Shown here piece after piece: positions 5,526 through 6,464 of a stretch of DNA of 6,464 nucleotides. This DNA comes from Sphingobacteriales bacterium (lineage in GTDB: Bacteria > Bacteroidota > Bacteroidia > Chitinophagales > Chitinophagaceae). The position numbers were made by a program, and so were the translations under genes. The notes beneath the pieces are model-generated. The model worked only from the letters and a program-made list of their open reading frames with translations, was not told the DNA's origin and did not search any database. The first letter of the stretch is position 1. Each line of letters opens with the position of its first letter. The stretch lies in NCBI GenBank assembly GCA_024640385.1, contig JAHEFC010000228.1, positions 1 through 6,464 on the forward strand, given 5' to 3'.

Positions 5526-6443
5526 TCAGTGAACCGTGATATTCATCTTTTCCAGGATGGCGTTCAGCTCCTCGATAGAATAGTATTCAAAGCTGATGGA
5601 GCCATGCCCGCTTTTATGATGCTGCATTTTTACACGGGTATTAAAATGCGATGCTAAGTTATCCTCGATCTTCTTGAATGCGGGAGCCAGCGTTGCTTTT
5701 TGTGTTTTTTTAACAGGATCTCCTGTTTTATATAAGGTTCTGACCAGGTTTTCGGTCTGCCTGACAGACAAACCATCATTCATGATCTTATGAAAAACAT
5801 ATAACTGCTTGTCAACCGAATCAACATTGATGAGTGCCCTTGCGTGTCCCATACTGAGGCTCCCGTTACGTACGGCAACTACAATGGCCGGAGGAAGTTT
5901 CAGCAACCTGATATAGTTGGTAACGGTGGATCTTTCTTTCCCCATCCTTTCAGCAACCTGCTCCTGGGTCATGGCACATTCGTCCATCAGCCTTTTATAA
6001 CTCAGCCCGATCTCGATCGCGTTAAGGTCCTGCCTCTGCAAATTCTCTAACAGGGCCAGTTCAAGTAACTGTTGGTCGTTGACTTCCCTTATATAAACAG
6101 GAAGGTCTTTCAGACCAGCCAATTTTGAAGCCCTGAGTCTTCTCTCACCTGCAATCAATCGATAACGGTTGTGTGCAATATGTGACACGGTCAGGGGCTG
6201 GATGATGCCATGCATTTTGATCGAAGCTGACAACTCCTGGAGCGCCGATTCGTCAAAATCCTGGCGCGGCTGCCGTGGGTTGACTTCGATCTGTTCAATA
6301 GGTATGCGCATGACCGAAGTGGTTTTTTCCACCACGTCCTGCTTCAGTGTTCCGGTTGTTGTTTTCAGATCGGCATCTATACTCTGCAACAGCGACCTGA
6401 TGCCTTTCCCCAATGCCTCTTTTTTGTTATTCGGATTGCTCAT
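5526..6443 (-). CDS. parB: Chromosome-partitioning protein ParB (Spo0J-type)
   Basis: ParB is a CTP-dependent clamp that loads at parS sites, spreads on DNA near the origin and works with ParA and SMC to segregate chromosomes. The protein has 305 residues, typical of chromosomal ParB. The N-terminal KEALGKGIRSLL (8-19) is the short ParA-contacting helix. The ParB/Srx domain follows: NPRQPR (55-60), GERRLRA (99-105, the CTP/arginine patch) and ENLQRQDLNAIE (133-144). The parS-binding helix-turn-helix is at about 158-182 (MTQEQVAERMGKERSTVTNY), then LSMGHARALI (196-205), a Lys-rich linker and a C-terminal dimerisation region (255-305). The start ATG at 6441-6443 has no Shine-Dalgarno. The 21 nt to the window edge carry several TAA triplets, as expected if parA ends just outside. 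It is followed after 1 nt by the DUF5683 gene. No parS core (CACGTG) is seen in the window. Confidence 0.96.
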   Translation of the reverse strand: MSNPNNKKEALGKGIRSLLQSIDADLKTTTGTLKQDVVEKTTSVMRIPIEQIEVNPRQPRQDFDESALQELSASIKMHGIIQPLTVSHIAHNRYRLIAGERRLRASKLAGLKDLPVYIREVNDQQLLELALLENLQRQDLNAIEIGLSYKRLMDECAMTQEQVAERMGKERSTVTNYIRLLKLPPAIVVAVRNGSLSMGHARALINVDSVDKQLYVFHKIMNDGLSVRQTENLVRTLYKTGDPVKKTQKATLAPAFKKIEDNLASHFNTRVKMQHHKSGHGSISFEYYSIEELNAILEKMNITVH

Positions 6444-6464
6444 TTCGTTAAGTTAACATTCGTT

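Noticed and set aside
1..6464. parS site near parB
   Set aside because: No CACGTG core with flanking GTTTC/GAAAC arms is visible anywhere in the window; parS sites may lie elsewhere near the origin.
6444..6464. Tail of an upstream parA gene on the minus strand
   Set aside because: A frame reading N-E-C-stop exists in these 21 bases, but three codons cannot identify a gene, so parA is only expected beyond the edge and is not annotated.

Overview
The window looks like a chromosomal segment of a Bacteroidota bacterium, most likely of the Chitinophagaceae type (the phylum call is firm, the family call is inference). The grounds are a type IX secretion (T9SS) C-terminal sorting domain on a repeat-rich surface protein, a Bacteroidota-style promoter (TTG, 20 nt, TAnnTTTG), almost no Shine-Dalgarno sequences, a short-form DapB, and the parB / DUF5683 / dapB gene order, which I know from this phylum.

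Layout. Positions 1-2087 (+) hold the 3' part of a large secreted or cell-surface protein. It has five complete and one partial copy of a ~71-residue Ig/PKD-like repeat, then a cysteine-containing C-terminal region with two EF-hand/dockerin-like loops, then the T9SS sorting domain. An intrinsic terminator follows at 2113-2145. A promoter near 2175-2205, overlapped by nested inverted repeats, then serves an SLC45/GPH-type sugar transporter of the major facilitator superfamily (2223-3563, +). The remaining genes are all on the minus strand. In transcription order they are parB (chromosome partitioning), a DUF5683 membrane protein, dapB (lysine/diaminopimelate synthesis) and an Rrf2-family regulator with four clustered cysteines.

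parB, the DUF5683 gene and dapB are packed with gaps of 1 and 10 nt and look like one operon, probably preceded by parA just beyond the right edge. The Rrf2 gene is separated from dapB by a 60-bp near-palindrome built of ~7-nt units. On its other side, where it converges on the transporter gene, lies a 31-bp-arm inverted repeat built of ~8-nt units. The regulator is therefore bracketed by two different short-period, hairpin-forming repeats, each overlapping a stop codon. This is the least ordinary structure in the window.

I do not see a clearly new multi-gene system, a defence locus, a mobile element, a CRISPR array or an RNA gene. No gap between genes exceeds 135 nt.
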